64,000 nucleotides of DNA from Terriglobia bacterium (GCA_032252755.1 JAVUPY010000059.1:84873-148872); one strand, 5' to 3'; shown: positions 26,905-36,028, numbered from the stretch's first letter. A program made the numbers and translations. The notes: generated by a model from the sequence alone, not told the origin.

Positions 26905-27764
26905 AATTCGCGGAGAAGGGGCACCGAGGCGTTCTGCGAGTTGCTGCGCTGGTGGCGGGCTGTGCCCTGCTGATCCCGACGACGACTTACGCGCAGGCCA
27001 TCACTGTCCGCGAAGAGAACGGGCGCAAAGTTTTTGTCAACGACGACGTGCCTACTGTCACCGTGCGAGGCAAAAGAGTTCCGGCTATTCGCCTTGTACA
27101 TTACGTGTACTGGTCCAACACAGAGCGTCGGTGGAAACCGGTGCCGGCACCTTCGCCGCACATCTTGAATGCCGCGCGCTATGCGGCAGCAGAGGTGGAG
27201 AATTTCGTTTCGGCGCAGCCCGCGGGGCCAAAGCCGACGTCGGCGAAAGTGAATCCGAACTATCGGCGGATTTCGCGAGGGCGCGTTGTGACATCGGAGG
27301 CAATCGACCAGGCGATTGAAGAGGCGGCCGCGAAGCACAATGTCGATCCGAACCTGGTGCGCGCGCTGGTAAAGGTGGAATCGAATTTCAATCCGACGGC
27401 GGTTTCGCGTAAAGGAGCCATGGGCCTGATGCAATTGATGCCCGCGACGGCGCGCGAATTAAATGTTACGAACCCGTTCGATCCGGAACAAAATGTTGAT
27501 GCCGGGGTTCGCCATTTAAAGCATTTGCTGGAGAGTTTCAATGGCAACGTGCCATTGTCACTGGCCGCGTACAACGCTGGACAAGGCGCGGTGCAACGAA
27601 ATGGAGGAGTACCTCCTTATGCCGAGACGCGTAATTATGTTCGCAGGATTACGAGTCTATATGGCATGCGCAATGTTGGTATGTCGTGGAGCGGGCCAAT
27701 TCGGGCACCGATCCACGTTACGCGCGATGAGCGCGGAGTTTTGACGTTTACGAACACGGATTAG
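26895..27764 (+). CDS. Lytic murein transglycosylase (SLT domain)
   Basis: Periplasmic cleavage of the peptidoglycan glycan strand. The frame holds a signal peptide (VLRVAALVAGCALLIP, ends TYAQA). A short domain with AITVREENGRKVFVND, like the DUF4124 type of cell-wall-linked N-domains, precedes a C-terminal SLT domain with VRALVKVESNFNP (catalytic Glu), GAMGLMQLMPATA and PLSLAAYNAGQGAV. The ATG at 26895 gives a normal signal peptide; an ATG 90 bp upstream at 26805 would add a non-signal extension. The tail has TRDERGVLTFTNTD. The amidase gene follows by 27 bp, so both wall hydrolases form an operon. Confidence 0.88.
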   Translation: MGHQFAEKGHRGVLRVAALVAGCALLIPTTTYAQAITVREENGRKVFVNDDVPTVTVRGKRVPAIRLVHYVYWSNTERRWKPVPAPSPHILNAARYAAAEVENFVSAQPAGPKPTSAKVNPNYRRISRGRVVTSEAIDQAIEEAAAKHNVDPNLVRALVKVESNFNPTAVSRKGAMGLMQLMPATARELNVTNPFDPEQNVDAGVRHLKHLLESFNGNVPLSLAAYNAGQGAVQRNGGVPPYAETRNYVRRITSLYGMRNVGMSWSGPIRAPIHVTRDERGVLTFTNTD

Positions 27765-27791
27765 CAGTTCCGGGAGAGTTGTAGAAGCAGA

Positions 27792-30032
27792 ATGGCGACG
27801 CTGTTCCAGACTCGTGGTAGGGTACTGGCCGCTATAGCACTCGCAGCACTGTGCGCGATTCCCGCGCCGGTTTGGGCTGCTGCGAGCAAGCATGAGCGGG
27901 CCCTTCAGGAGTTCGACAAGGCGGAAACGCTGCGCGCCAACCTGGACCACCAGCGCGCCAGCGAGCGCGCCCGGAAAGACTTTCAGCGCGTTATCGACGC
28001 CTACCGCCGGGTCTATTACACCTCTCCAACCAGCGTAAAAGCAGATCCCAGCGTCTTCGCCGTGGCGGAACTGATGGCGGAGATGGGGCACGCCTTCAAG
28101 GATGAGAAGGTACTTCGAGATGCGATCGGGCAGTATGAATTTCTGCGCAAGCAGTATCCAGGCAGCAGTCGCAGGGTGCAGGCGCTTTTCTCGATTGGCC
28201 AGATCTACAAAGAACTGAACGAGCCGGACAAAGCCGAAGACTCATTCCGGGAACTGCTGAAGCGCTATCCCGGAAGCGACCAAGCCGACGATGCTAAGGC
28301 GGCTCTTGCTGAAATGGACCACCCTGCACTGGCGAAGGCCAAGCGCGACAAGGGAAAGGATTCCGAACAGGCGAAGTTAACGCCCGTCCAGGACAAGCAG
28401 CAGAAGAAGTCCGAGGAAAAGACGGACGAAACTTCCGCAGGGCCAGCGTGGGTGACGGGTATACGGCACTGGTCAACGCCGGACTACACGCGGGTGGCGA
28501 TCGACCTGGAAGGTGAAGTGAAATACGAGGCAGGAAGGGTACCGAACCCGGATCGCATCTTCTTCGACCTCCAGGATACGAAACTGGCGGCCTCGCTCGT
28601 GGGGAAATCGTTTGATGTGAGCGATAGTTTCCTGAAAAGGATTCGGATCGCTCAGTTTGAGCGCGGAACGACTCGTGTCGTTCTCGAAGTGGATGATGTC
28701 GCCGATTACTCTGCATTCCTGCTGCCGAATCCCTACCGGTTGATCATCGACATCCACGGGCGCCAGCCACAACGGGAGACGAAAGTCGCAAAAGCCACGC
28801 CGCCGAAAAACGATGCCGCTGCCAAGACGGATACGAAAGCGAAGGCAGAAGCCAAGTTGGGGAAGCCCGCGGTCAAGGTTGAGAAGAAGGCCGAGCCGCT
28901 GAAATCAGCGGAAACTAATAAGCCCGCCGTGATAAAGCCGGAGGCCCCGAACACGGTGGCGAACAAGGAAGCGCCGGTAAAGAAAGTGATTGTCGAGGCG
29001 GATGAAGACCCGGCTGCACCGAAGCACGACACGACAAAGAGGCATACGGAGAAGTCCACGGTCGCGTCGGACGAGAGCGAGAAGCCGATTCCGAGCCCCG
29101 AGGCTATTGAGAAGACAGACCAAAAGAAAGTGGAGGTTTCGAAGCTTGAGGCGCCAGTAATCAAGGCGACGGAAAAGGCGACTTCGAAGCCAGTTGCGGA
29201 GTCGGTAGCGCCACGGGAAGCCAAGGGCAAGAAGGGCAAGATGCCGGTTTCGACGGCGCACACGGCCAAACCCATGGCGGATGGCGACACGACGCTGATC
29301 CGCGCTTTAGGCCTGAAGATTGGACGAATCGTCGTCGATGCCGGGCACGGTGGCCACGACACGGGCACCATCGGACCGCATGGACTTCTGGAGAAAGACC
29401 TGACACTGGATGTCGCACTACGCTTGGGCAAACTGCTCCAGAACCGGTTAGGCGCGGAGGTGATCTACACGCGTGACGATGATACGTTCGTGCCGCTGGA
29501 GGAACGCACGGCGATTGCGAACCAGCAGCAGGCCGACCTGTTCATCTCCATTCATGCGAACTCCAGCAGCGACCCGGACGCGCGGGGAGTGGAAACGTAT
29601 TATTTGAACTTCACTTCCTCGCCAGACGCCCTGGCCGTAGCCGCACGCGAAAATGCGGTGTCAGACAAATCGGTGCATGAACTGCAGGACCTCGTGAAGA
29701 AGATCGCGCTGAAAGAGAAGATCGAGGAATCGCGCGAGTTCGCAATGGACGTTCAGCAACAATTACATGCCGGACTCGCGGCGAAGTCTCCGGCTATCCG
29801 CGATCGGGGGGTCAAGAAAGCTCCCTTCATTGTGCTGATCGGCGCCAATATGCCCAGCATCCTTGCCGAGATATCGTTCCTCTCGAATCCTACCGATGAG
29901 AAACGCCTCAAGACCCCGGCGTATCGCCAGAAGATTGCCGAAGCCCTCTATCGTGGCATTGCCCGCTACGCCAACGGCCTGAGCGGAGTGAAAGTGGCAA
30001 CCCGTAGCTCTGGATCTCTTGGGCAGCAATAA
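27792..30032 (+). CDS. N-acetylmuramoyl-L-alanine amidase with TPR and AMIN domains
   Basis: 746 residues. Signal peptide (ends VWAAA), then two or three tetratricopeptide-like repeats (YEFLRKQYPGSSRRVQALF, EDSFRELLKRYPGS), a short linker, and an AMIN domain (WSTPDYTRVAIDLEGEVKYE and RTTRVVLEVDDVAD-like strands) that would bind peptidoglycan. A long Lys/Ala/Pro-rich linker of about 170 residues follows, then the zinc amidase_3 domain (IVVDAGHGGHDTGTIGP, first His; LEKDLTLDVALRLG; DLFISIHANSS; and a C-terminal FLSNPTDEKRL with Glu ALAEISF). It is 746 long against about 400 for AmiC, because of the TPR and linker. It is probably a division amidase. It is co-transcribed with the transglycosylase. 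Confidence 0.92.
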   Translation: MATLFQTRGRVLAAIALAALCAIPAPVWAAASKHERALQEFDKAETLRANLDHQRASERARKDFQRVIDAYRRVYYTSPTSVKADPSVFAVAELMAEMGHAFKDEKVLRDAIGQYEFLRKQYPGSSRRVQALFSIGQIYKELNEPDKAEDSFRELLKRYPGSDQADDAKAALAEMDHPALAKAKRDKGKDSEQAKLTPVQDKQQKKSEEKTDETSAGPAWVTGIRHWSTPDYTRVAIDLEGEVKYEAGRVPNPDRIFFDLQDTKLAASLVGKSFDVSDSFLKRIRIAQFERGTTRVVLEVDDVADYSAFLLPNPYRLIIDIHGRQPQRETKVAKATPPKNDAAAKTDTKAKAEAKLGKPAVKVEKKAEPLKSAETNKPAVIKPEAPNTVANKEAPVKKVIVEADEDPAAPKHDTTKRHTEKSTVASDESEKPIPSPEAIEKTDQKKVEVSKLEAPVIKATEKATSKPVAESVAPREAKGKKGKMPVSTAHTAKPMADGDTTLIRALGLKIGRIVVDAGHGGHDTGTIGPHGLLEKDLTLDVALRLGKLLQNRLGAEVIYTRDDDTFVPLEERTAIANQQQADLFISIHANSSSDPDARGVETYYLNFTSSPDALAVAARENAVSDKSVHELQDLVKKIALKEKIEESREFAMDVQQQLHAGLAAKSPAIRDRGVKKAPFIVLIGANMPSILAEISFLSNPTDEKRLKTPAYRQKIAEALYRGIARYANGLSGVKVATRSSGSLGQQ

Positions 30033-30120
30033 CCCGGGCCTGGGTCTCTCCTGATAGAAACTTTGCTGTGTTCCCTGTAGTCTAATGGTAGTGAGAGGCA
30101 GCGCTTTCCCAGCCTCGTCG

Positions 30121-31203
30121 ATGATGAAATTCCCTCATAAATTCGCAATTTTGCTCGTTGGCCTCCTGATGGCGACCTGTGCCTTGGCGCAACAGTCACA
30201 ACCCGCCCAGCAATCCCCCATTCTGCCCAAGATCTTTGCCGGCTGGGAACAAACGTCGGCACAGACGGGTACCGACCCAGCTGTGGTTGACCAGGCATCG
30301 AGCCGGGTTCTGAAGGAATACGGATTTACGGACTTCGAGACTGCCGCGTATACGCAGGACGGCCGCAAACTCACGGTGAAGGCTGCCCGTTTCCGGGACG
30401 CCACGGGCGCTTACGGTGCGTTCACGTTTTATCGCACGCCGTTGATGAAGACCGAGACCATCGGCACGATGGCGGCATCCGACAATGATCGTGTGTTCTT
30501 CTTCCGCTCGGATGTGCTGGTGATGGCGGATTTTGATCACATCACGGCGATGAGTGCCGCGGAAATGCGCGAACTTGCCGCTGATCTTCCCGCCAAGGGC
30601 GGCGAGTCGTCGAATCTTCCGACACTGCCGAACTACTATCCGAGGACCGAACTTCAACCAAATTCAGCAAAGTACGTGCTCGGGCCGGAGGCTTTGTCGG
30701 TGCTGAACACGCCGGTTGCGGTATCGCTGGTTGATTTTTCGATGCAGCCTGAGATTTTACTGGGCAAGTACACGGCCAATAACGGCAACGCCGATTTCAT
30801 GCTGATCTCGTATCCGACGCCTCAGATCGCGGCGGCACGGCTGCGCACGATTGAGGCGGCGAATCCGCAGCAACAAGGCACCACGTTCCAGGCGAAGCGA
30901 AGCGGCCCATTGGTTGCAGTAATCAAGGGGCAGATCTCTGCTGGCGATGCGAAATCGCTGCTCGCTCGTGTGAACTACGAAGCCGACGTCACGTGGAATG
31001 AGAACACCGGGTTGAGCAAGCGGGATAACATCGGGAACCTGGTGATCGCGGCATCGGTTCTCGCAGGAATCATCTTCCTTATCTCGGTTGGCACCGGCGC
31101 GCTGTTTGGCTTCGGGCGAGTTCTGCTGCAGAAGGTTTTCCCCGACAAGTTCCAAGCTCATTCGGACGAAGCAGCATTCATTAAGCTGAACCTTAGGGAT
31201 TGA
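30121..31203 (+). CDS. Secreted/membrane protein of unknown function
   Basis: 360 residues. Signal peptide MMKFPHKFAILLVGLLMATCALAQ in pieces (ATG at 30121 or 30124), then a soluble domain with WEQTSAQTG, VLKEYGFTDFETAAYTQ, GAYGAFTFYRTPLMKTETIG and KGGESSNLPTLPNYYP, and near the C-terminus a hydrophobic helix (NLVIAASVLAGIIFLISVGTG) with a cytoplasmic tail. The arrangement is like the Acidobacteria-restricted DUF6599 type, but I cannot confirm that. It begins 88 bp after the amidase gene and may belong to the same transcript. Confidence 0.7.
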   Translation: MMKFPHKFAILLVGLLMATCALAQQSQPAQQSPILPKIFAGWEQTSAQTGTDPAVVDQASSRVLKEYGFTDFETAAYTQDGRKLTVKAARFRDATGAYGAFTFYRTPLMKTETIGTMAASDNDRVFFFRSDVLVMADFDHITAMSAAEMRELAADLPAKGGESSNLPTLPNYYPRTELQPNSAKYVLGPEALSVLNTPVAVSLVDFSMQPEILLGKYTANNGNADFMLISYPTPQIAAARLRTIEAANPQQQGTTFQAKRSGPLVAVIKGQISAGDAKSLLARVNYEADVTWNENTGLSKRDNIGNLVIAASVLAGIIFLISVGTGALFGFGRVLLQKVFPDKFQAHSDEAAFIKLNLRD

Positions 31204-31387
31204 GAGACAGGAACAACTCCGGCCCGAGCACGCACGCCCGGGGAGGGCCATCCCCCATCTAGGCTGCTGAAAAGAGGCAGGTTAAGGGCGAATTCCACAG
31301 AAATTGACAAAAAAAGTCACAGCGGGGGAAGTTGTTACTATCCGCGTAAGTTATTGAAAATCAAGGGATTTAATTCGGAAAAATTCC

Positions 31388-31417
31388 TTGACACCCCGTT
31401 TTCAAGGCTCATACTAT
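31388..31417 (+). promoter_or_regulatory. Strong sigma70-type promoter
   Basis: TTGACA (31388-31393), 18 bp, TACTAT (31412-31417). The -35 is a perfect consensus and the -10 differs at one to two positions. The start would be near 31424. No start codon with a ribosome-binding site follows before the hairpin. Confidence 0.65.
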
Positions 31418-31423
31418 TTTCGC

Positions 31424-31507
31424 AGAAAGTTCTAAACGGTCTAGCCTCCGTTGGGAACTATTCTCCCTTGAATGAAAGGTCGCCCTGTTGCCGGGCGACC
31501 TTTCTGT
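31424..31507 (+). ncRNA. Candidate small RNA of about 80 nt
   Basis: Bounded by the promoter at 31388-31417 and by a 12-bp hairpin (GAAAGGTCGCCC, loop of seven, GGGCGACCTTTC at 31474-31504) followed by TGTATTC. The body, AGTTCTAAACGGTCTAGCC in its first part, does not code. The T-run is weak, so termination rests on the stem. Not matched to a known family. Confidence 0.45.
31474..31504 (+). terminator. 12-bp-stem hairpin, probable terminator
   Basis: GAAAGGTCGCCC (31474-31485) pairs with GGGCGACCTTTC (31493-31504) over a seven-base loop. It is weakly T-rich after the stem and symmetric, so could also stop transcripts from the tRNA gene side. Confidence 0.6.
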
Positions 31508-31583
31508 ATTCAGGGAGAATTGTTGAGCAAGCATTTGCTCGAGTTCGCAAAAAATTCTTCGACGGGGAAATTCGTGAGAGGGA

Positions 31584-31659
31584 TGGAGCCGACGATCGGA
31601 CTTGAACCGATGACCTGTCGATTACGAATCGACTGCTCTACCAACTGAGCTACGTCGGC
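31584..31659 (-). tRNA. tRNA-Thr (anticodon CGU)
   Basis: 76 nt. Acceptor stem GCCGACG/CGTCGGC, D-arm GCTCAGTTGGTAGAGC, anticodon stem GTCGA/TCGAC with loop TTCGTAA giving CGT, T-arm ATCGG-TTCAAGT-CCGAT, discriminator T and an encoded CCA. Confidence 0.97.
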
Positions 31660-31832
31660 TTTCTGTCTCAATTCTAATGGGAGAGCGCAGGATCGTAAAG
31701 AGAACTCACCACGAAGATACTAAGGCGAAGAACATCAGTCCAAAAGAAAACCGAAACTCCCCGTCGAGGTCTTCGAGTTCTCCGCTCTCCGTGACTTCGT
31801 GCATTCGTGGTGATTGCCTCGCATTACCAAAA

Positions 31833-31852
31833 TTGCATCGTGCACGATGCAA
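31833..31852. promoter_or_regulatory. Perfect 20-bp palindrome, candidate operator
   Basis: TTGCATCGTG followed immediately by its reverse complement CACGATGCAA. A second, spaced GCATC/GATGC pair lies near 31892-31911. It sits 93 bp before the MerR-TPR gene and could be its operator. Confidence 0.7.
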
Positions 31853-31944
31853 ATGGTTCATTTCAGGAAACATGTACCTAGTTTGTACTTGCATCCGAAG
31901 CGCATGATGCACAATAATCCGCTGGTGAGTGACGCCTGCGGCGA

Positions 31945-32826
31945 ATGAATAGTTACCATCGAGCGGACGTTCTTCGGATCCTTCACATTACGCCGCGACA
32001 GTTGTCTGGCTGGCAAAGAGCTGGGCTGGTCGCGGTGGGCGAGTCCTTTACTTTCTTCGATCTCCTTCAACTGAAAAAAGTCCGCGATTTGCGCGAGCAG
32101 AAGGTGCGCCCTGCAGTGATTCGCGAATCTCTGCGGGCGATGCAGGAGGCCGTCAGTGGCATGGAGAATCCGCTGCTGGAGGCTGGCGCTTTCCGGGTAG
32201 GCTCTCGCGTGGCTTTCCGTCATGAGGGGAGGGCTCTCGAACCGATCAACGGCCAGTTCGTGATGGACTTCGAGGAGACCGGGAGTGTCGCACTCAACGA
32301 GCGCGGGATCAAAGCAATTGCTTCACCCAGCACGGCTGCCGAGTTCTTCAATCGGGGCGTGGCGCTGGAAGATGACCCCGCGAGTCATGACAAGGCGATC
32401 GAGACGTATGACAAGGTTCTGGAACTCGACCCCAATTTCGCTCCGGCGCACATCAATTTAGGAACGCTGTACTACAACGCGCAGGATTACGAGAGAGCCG
32501 AGTTCCACTATCGGAAGGCGATCGATTGCGATCCGAGATACGCACTGGCGTACTTCGATCTCGGCAACGTTCTTGACGAGACGGCGCGAATTCCCGAGGC
32601 CATCGAGGCTTACAAGACGGCTCTGCAACTGGCTCCGACCTATGCCGACGCCCACTACAACATTGCGCTCGCGTACGAACGGACGCGCGAACCGCGGAAA
32701 GCCCTCTTACACTGGCGCACCTATTCGAAGCTCGATGTGAGCGGGCCGTGGTCGATCCACGCGAAGAACCAGATACGCCGGATTCTCGATGGTGAGAAGC
32801 TACGGGTAGTCTATCGGCGTGGGTAG
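31945..32826 (+). CDS. MerR-type HTH protein fused to tetratricopeptide repeats
   Basis: 293 residues. Residues 1-75 are a winged-helix MerR-like DNA-binding domain: ADVLRILHITPRQLSGWQRAGLV, FTFFDLLQLKKVRDLREQKV, ESLRAMQEAV. A linker with FVMDFEETGSV follows. From about residue 130 three to four TPR units are clear: AEFFNRGVALEDDPASHDKAIETYDKVLELDPNF, APAHINLGTLYYNAQDYERAEFHYRKAIDCDPRY and ALAYFDLGNVLDETARIPEAIEAYKTALQLAPTY, each given here only in part. Classical MerR proteins have a dimerising coiled coil and a ligand domain instead. The TPR may sense a protein partner. The 20-bp palindrome upstream is a plausible target. Confidence 0.9.
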   Translation: MNSYHRADVLRILHITPRQLSGWQRAGLVAVGESFTFFDLLQLKKVRDLREQKVRPAVIRESLRAMQEAVSGMENPLLEAGAFRVGSRVAFRHEGRALEPINGQFVMDFEETGSVALNERGIKAIASPSTAAEFFNRGVALEDDPASHDKAIETYDKVLELDPNFAPAHINLGTLYYNAQDYERAEFHYRKAIDCDPRYALAYFDLGNVLDETARIPEAIEAYKTALQLAPTYADAHYNIALAYERTREPRKALLHWRTYSKLDVSGPWSIHAKNQIRRILDGEKLRVVYRRG

Positions 32827-32903
32827 TAGTTCATTCCTTTTCCCTTCCCTACATCCCGTTTGCTAGAATCGCACGTTTCCTAATTCTCCTAGAAGGAACT
32901 CTT

Positions 32904-34067
32904 ATGGAAGATCTAATGACCCGGCCCCAGCCTCTCGTCGCCCTCACAGAAGACGAGCAGATGTTCCGCGACAGCGTTCGCCAGTTCGCGCAGGATGCCA
33001 TTGGCCCGAAGGTAAGGGAGATGGATGAGCACGGCAAGTTCGATCCCGAGATCGTGCAGCAATTTTTCCAGCTTGGATTGATGGGTATCGAGGTCCCCGA
33101 GCAGTACGGCGGGGGAGGTGGAACGTTCTTCGAGGCGATCCTTGCGGTTGAGGAACTCTCGCGGGTAGATCCTTCGGCGGGAGTCATCGTGGACGTGCAG
33201 AACACCCTGGTGAACAATGCGTTGCTGCGCTGGGGCACCGAGGAGCAGAAGAAGCGCTACTTGCCACGGATGGCAAGCGAGTGGTGTGGCGCCTACGCAC
33301 TCAGTGAAGCGGGTTCGGGATCCGACGCTTTTGCGCTGACGACTCGCGCCGAACTGAAGGGCGATGAGTACGTTCTAAACGGTCAGAAGATGTGGATCAC
33401 GAATGGCAAGGAAGCCAGCCTGTTCATCATGATCGCGACGGTCGATCCCTCGGCCGGATACAAGGGCATCACGGCGTTCATCGTGGAGAAGGATTTTCCA
33501 GGGTTCACGGTCGGAAAGAAGGAAGACAAGCTCGGAATCCGCGCTTCGAGCACGTGCGAATTGATTCTTGAGGACTGTCGCGTGCCAAAGGCAAATGTCC
33601 TTGGCGAAGTCGGCAAAGGCTACAAGATCGCGATTGAAACCCTCAATGAAGGACGCATCGGCATTGGCGCACAGATGCTCGGCCTTGCTGAAGGCGCCTG
33701 GCAGTACGCCATGAAATATGCCCAGGAGCGCAAGCAGTTCGGAAAGGCGATCGCCGAGTTCCAGGGAATCCAGTTCCAACTGGCGCAGATGGCAACCGAG
33801 ATCGAGGCCGTGAAGATGATGGTCTACAACGCGGCGCGCATGAAGGATGCGAAGATGAACTTCGTGAAAGAAGCGGCTATGACCAAGCTGTTCGCTTCGC
33901 AGGTGGCCGAACGCGTCGCCTCGTTGTGCGTCGAAATCTACGGCGGATACGGCTTCACGAAGGATTATCCCGTGGAGAAATTCTTCCGTGACTCGAAGAT
34001 CGGCAAGATCTACGAGGGAACCTCGAACATGCAGCTTGCGACCATCGCCAAGATGGTGGTGAAGTAA
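32904..34067 (+). CDS. Acyl-CoA dehydrogenase
   Basis: FAD enzyme of fatty-acid or branched-chain acid degradation. The 387-residue protein has EDEQMFRDSVRQFAQD, GIEVPEQYGG, GAYALSEAGSGSDAFALTT, WITNGKEASLFIMIATVDP, GRIGIGAQMLGLAEGA, ERKQFGKAIAEFQGIQFQLA, EIYGGYGFTKDYPVEKFFRD and IYEGTSNMQL. The Glu of YEGTSN is the catalytic base position of short-chain and short-branched-chain members. An AGAAGGAA lies before the ATG. It is the first of a plus-strand trio, with the PilZ gene 55 bp on. Confidence 0.94.
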   Translation: MEDLMTRPQPLVALTEDEQMFRDSVRQFAQDAIGPKVREMDEHGKFDPEIVQQFFQLGLMGIEVPEQYGGGGGTFFEAILAVEELSRVDPSAGVIVDVQNTLVNNALLRWGTEEQKKRYLPRMASEWCGAYALSEAGSGSDAFALTTRAELKGDEYVLNGQKMWITNGKEASLFIMIATVDPSAGYKGITAFIVEKDFPGFTVGKKEDKLGIRASSTCELILEDCRVPKANVLGEVGKGYKIAIETLNEGRIGIGAQMLGLAEGAWQYAMKYAQERKQFGKAIAEFQGIQFQLAQMATEIEAVKMMVYNAARMKDAKMNFVKEAAMTKLFASQVAERVASLCVEIYGGYGFTKDYPVEKFFRDSKIGKIYEGTSNMQLATIAKMVVK

Positions 34068-34122
34068 GAATCGAGCTGGCCCCGCGCAAGCCCCAAAAGG
34101 ACTTGGGTGGGCACCTGGATAT

Positions 34123-34425
34123 ATGGTCAATATCACGAATCGACGTCAATTCGAGCGCCTTGAAATCACTGAGCGAGCCGTCGCTGTAAGTGAGCGAGGC
34201 GCTCGACTTGGTCCCGTCACGCAAGCAGGCGGTGGAGGCATGCTTGTGGTGGCAGCCGATGCGAACTCGCTTGGGCTGATGCCGGTGGGCAAACGGATGC
34301 GCGTGACGATTATCGAGCCTGACCTTGGGACATCGAACACCATGGATGTCGAAGTGATGTACCAGCGGCCGGACAATCATGTGGGCATGCAATTCGTGAC
34401 CCTCCGCGAAGAGGACCTTTCGTAA
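34123..34425 (+). CDS. PilZ-domain protein
   Basis: 100 residues with NRRQFERLEI (the RxxxR-like c-di-GMP contact region), a glycine-rich turn VTQAGGGGMLV where the [DN]xSxxG motif usually lies, then VEVMYQRPDNHVGMQFV, a typical PilZ C-terminal strand pair. The D/N-x-S-x-x-G motif is degenerate, so c-di-GMP binding is uncertain. It is independent of the pilT gene here. Confidence 0.75.
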   Translation: MVNITNRRQFERLEITERAVAVSERGARLGPVTQAGGGGMLVVAADANSLGLMPVGKRMRVTIIEPDLGTSNTMDVEVMYQRPDNHVGMQFVTLREEDLS

Positions 34426-34540
34426 TCGCTCCCGAAATGGACCTAACGTAACCTATCAGTAACGGTTTTTGCCTTGCCTGTCTCCTAACTGTTTACTAGA
34501 CTTCCGGCAATCGGCAGTCACGACGTTCGGGGGGGGATTC

Positions 34541-36028
34541 GTGACCCAGTCAGAGTCGGAAAGCACGGTTCTTCGCAATACGCACGACTTTTTTCTTCAG
34601 ATACTCCGGACAAAACTGGGGCATGACATTCCCTTGCCCGCCTCACTGGATTACCCGGCGAATCGCCATGTGCTGGTGCGCTGGGTGAACGTGCTGGACC
34701 TGGCGATCACCGCGCCTATGATGCGCGACGCCCTGCGCGACACGACCTCTCCGAACATCACCTCCTCTCTGCTCCGCTATTACATCTCAAAGGAAGCACA
34801 TTCGGAAACGGATCGCGACAAGACGGACTTTGTGGTGACGTCGCTGTTCCGCTCACCCGATCCGCCGGATCTCTGGGACGCGCGTGGTGTCTACTTCCGA
34901 GGTGGTAAGACGTACTCGCACTTCGAACCGCACCTGGTGACGATGCTAGGATTGACGGCTGTTCCGGATCTTCCGAATGAACACCAGCAACTCATCCGGG
35001 AGTTCGGTTATGTCGCGGATGAGGTAGAAGATTATCGTCATTTCGACGCACTCATCGACTCCGGCGTGATGCAGCGCGTTCGCGACATCAAGCACTCGCT
35101 GGGAGCTTCGTTCTACCATCCAACGGCCTTGGCGATGATTGCCGCCTACAACGTCTTCTTCGGGCATCGCTTCGATCGCCTGTTTCATGAAGCCACCCAG
35201 CAGATCAAAGAATTTGCCTCGAAGGTGGTGGCCGAAGGCGGCAGCATCATGACGCGGGTGGATGGCGACGTCATTCTCAAGCAGTTGACCGATTTCGAAG
35301 AGCACAAGATCCTGGCGTCCGATTACGGCAAGGCTCAGGATGAGTTCCGGCAAATTTCGAAATATAAGAAAGCTGTCGATCATCGACGCGGTGTAAAGGA
35401 TTCATCGGCTGCGATGGCCCCGGCGGCACCAGTTCCGCAAAGTGCTCCGCCGAAGCGTTCTCCCGCCATCATGCCGCCCTCTCCCTTCGAATTGAACGGG
35501 ATGCAAGGGTCCAGTGCGGCTGCAGAGGATCAGTCCCCCAGCATGTCGCTGGAGGAGGCACACTTGAAATCTATGGCGGAAACCGTCCGGAACTTCTTGC
35601 GTGCCGCCGATCCAAAAAGCGCGCATATTGTTCCGGTCCGCTATGGCAACCTGCCACTTAGCCAGGCGGAGATCGAAGCATTCCGGGCTAATTATGCCGG
35701 AGAAAAGAGCTTTCGCGCGGATTACGTCAACGCGCTGGTGTCCATCATTTCACTCATTGGGCGAATGGGGACGGAACTTGCTGATTTCAAGTCGAAGCGT
35801 AACTCCGCATATATGTGGAAACCTCACGCTGATGCCCTCTCAGTTCTGTTGAAAATGGGGAGGGAAGTTAATAATCGGGCGATGACCGTGGCTGAACTCG
35901 CAGAGCGCCGCGGATTGGCGGACAAAGCTAAGGCAGTGAATGCCTCGCTCGCTAAACTGCGAGAGCAGGTTCAGGTAGTCGCAGAGAGCTTGCAGACCCT
36001 GGGCGCGGCCCCACGCGAAACGTACTAA
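34541..36028 (+). CDS. Protein of unknown function, 495 residues
   Basis: The GTG at 34541 follows a run of G (GGGGGGG) that could act as ribosome-binding site and gives a protein beginning VTQSESESTVLRN; an ATG 72 bp upstream is possible. No transmembrane segment. A helical N-terminal half has FFLQILRTKLGHD, RWVNVLDLAITAPMMRDAL, and LVTMLGLTAVPDLPNEHQQL. A Pro/Ala/Ser-rich linker around residues 305-365 separates a C-terminal helical domain (FRANYAGEKSFRADYVNAL, AYMWKPHADALSVLLKM, LAERRGLADKAKAVNASLA). I do not recognise the family. It lies 115 bp downstream of PilZ and converges on the glycosidase gene. Confidence 0.75.
   Translation: MTQSESESTVLRNTHDFFLQILRTKLGHDIPLPASLDYPANRHVLVRWVNVLDLAITAPMMRDALRDTTSPNITSSLLRYYISKEAHSETDRDKTDFVVTSLFRSPDPPDLWDARGVYFRGGKTYSHFEPHLVTMLGLTAVPDLPNEHQQLIREFGYVADEVEDYRHFDALIDSGVMQRVRDIKHSLGASFYHPTALAMIAAYNVFFGHRFDRLFHEATQQIKEFASKVVAEGGSIMTRVDGDVILKQLTDFEEHKILASDYGKAQDEFRQISKYKKAVDHRRGVKDSSAAMAPAAPVPQSAPPKRSPAIMPPSPFELNGMQGSSAAAEDQSPSMSLEEAHLKSMAETVRNFLRAADPKSAHIVPVRYGNLPLSQAEIEAFRANYAGEKSFRADYVNALVSIISLIGRMGTELADFKSKRNSAYMWKPHADALSVLLKMGREVNNRAMTVAELAERRGLADKAKAVNASLAKLREQVQVVAESLQTLGAAPRETY

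Larger units (their letters stand above)
31204..31583. other. 380 bp intergenic interval carrying a candidate small RNA
   Basis: No coding frame that I trust. It contains two TTGACA boxes, a good promoter at 31388-31417 and a strong 12-bp-stem hairpin at 31474-31504; see those entries. Confidence 0.6.

Noticed and set aside
30068..30098. tRNA-like start TCCCTGTAGTCTAATGGTAG upstream of the secreted-protein gene
   Set aside because: The D-stem does not pair well and no anticodon arm or T-arm TTCGANT follows, so it is not a tRNA.
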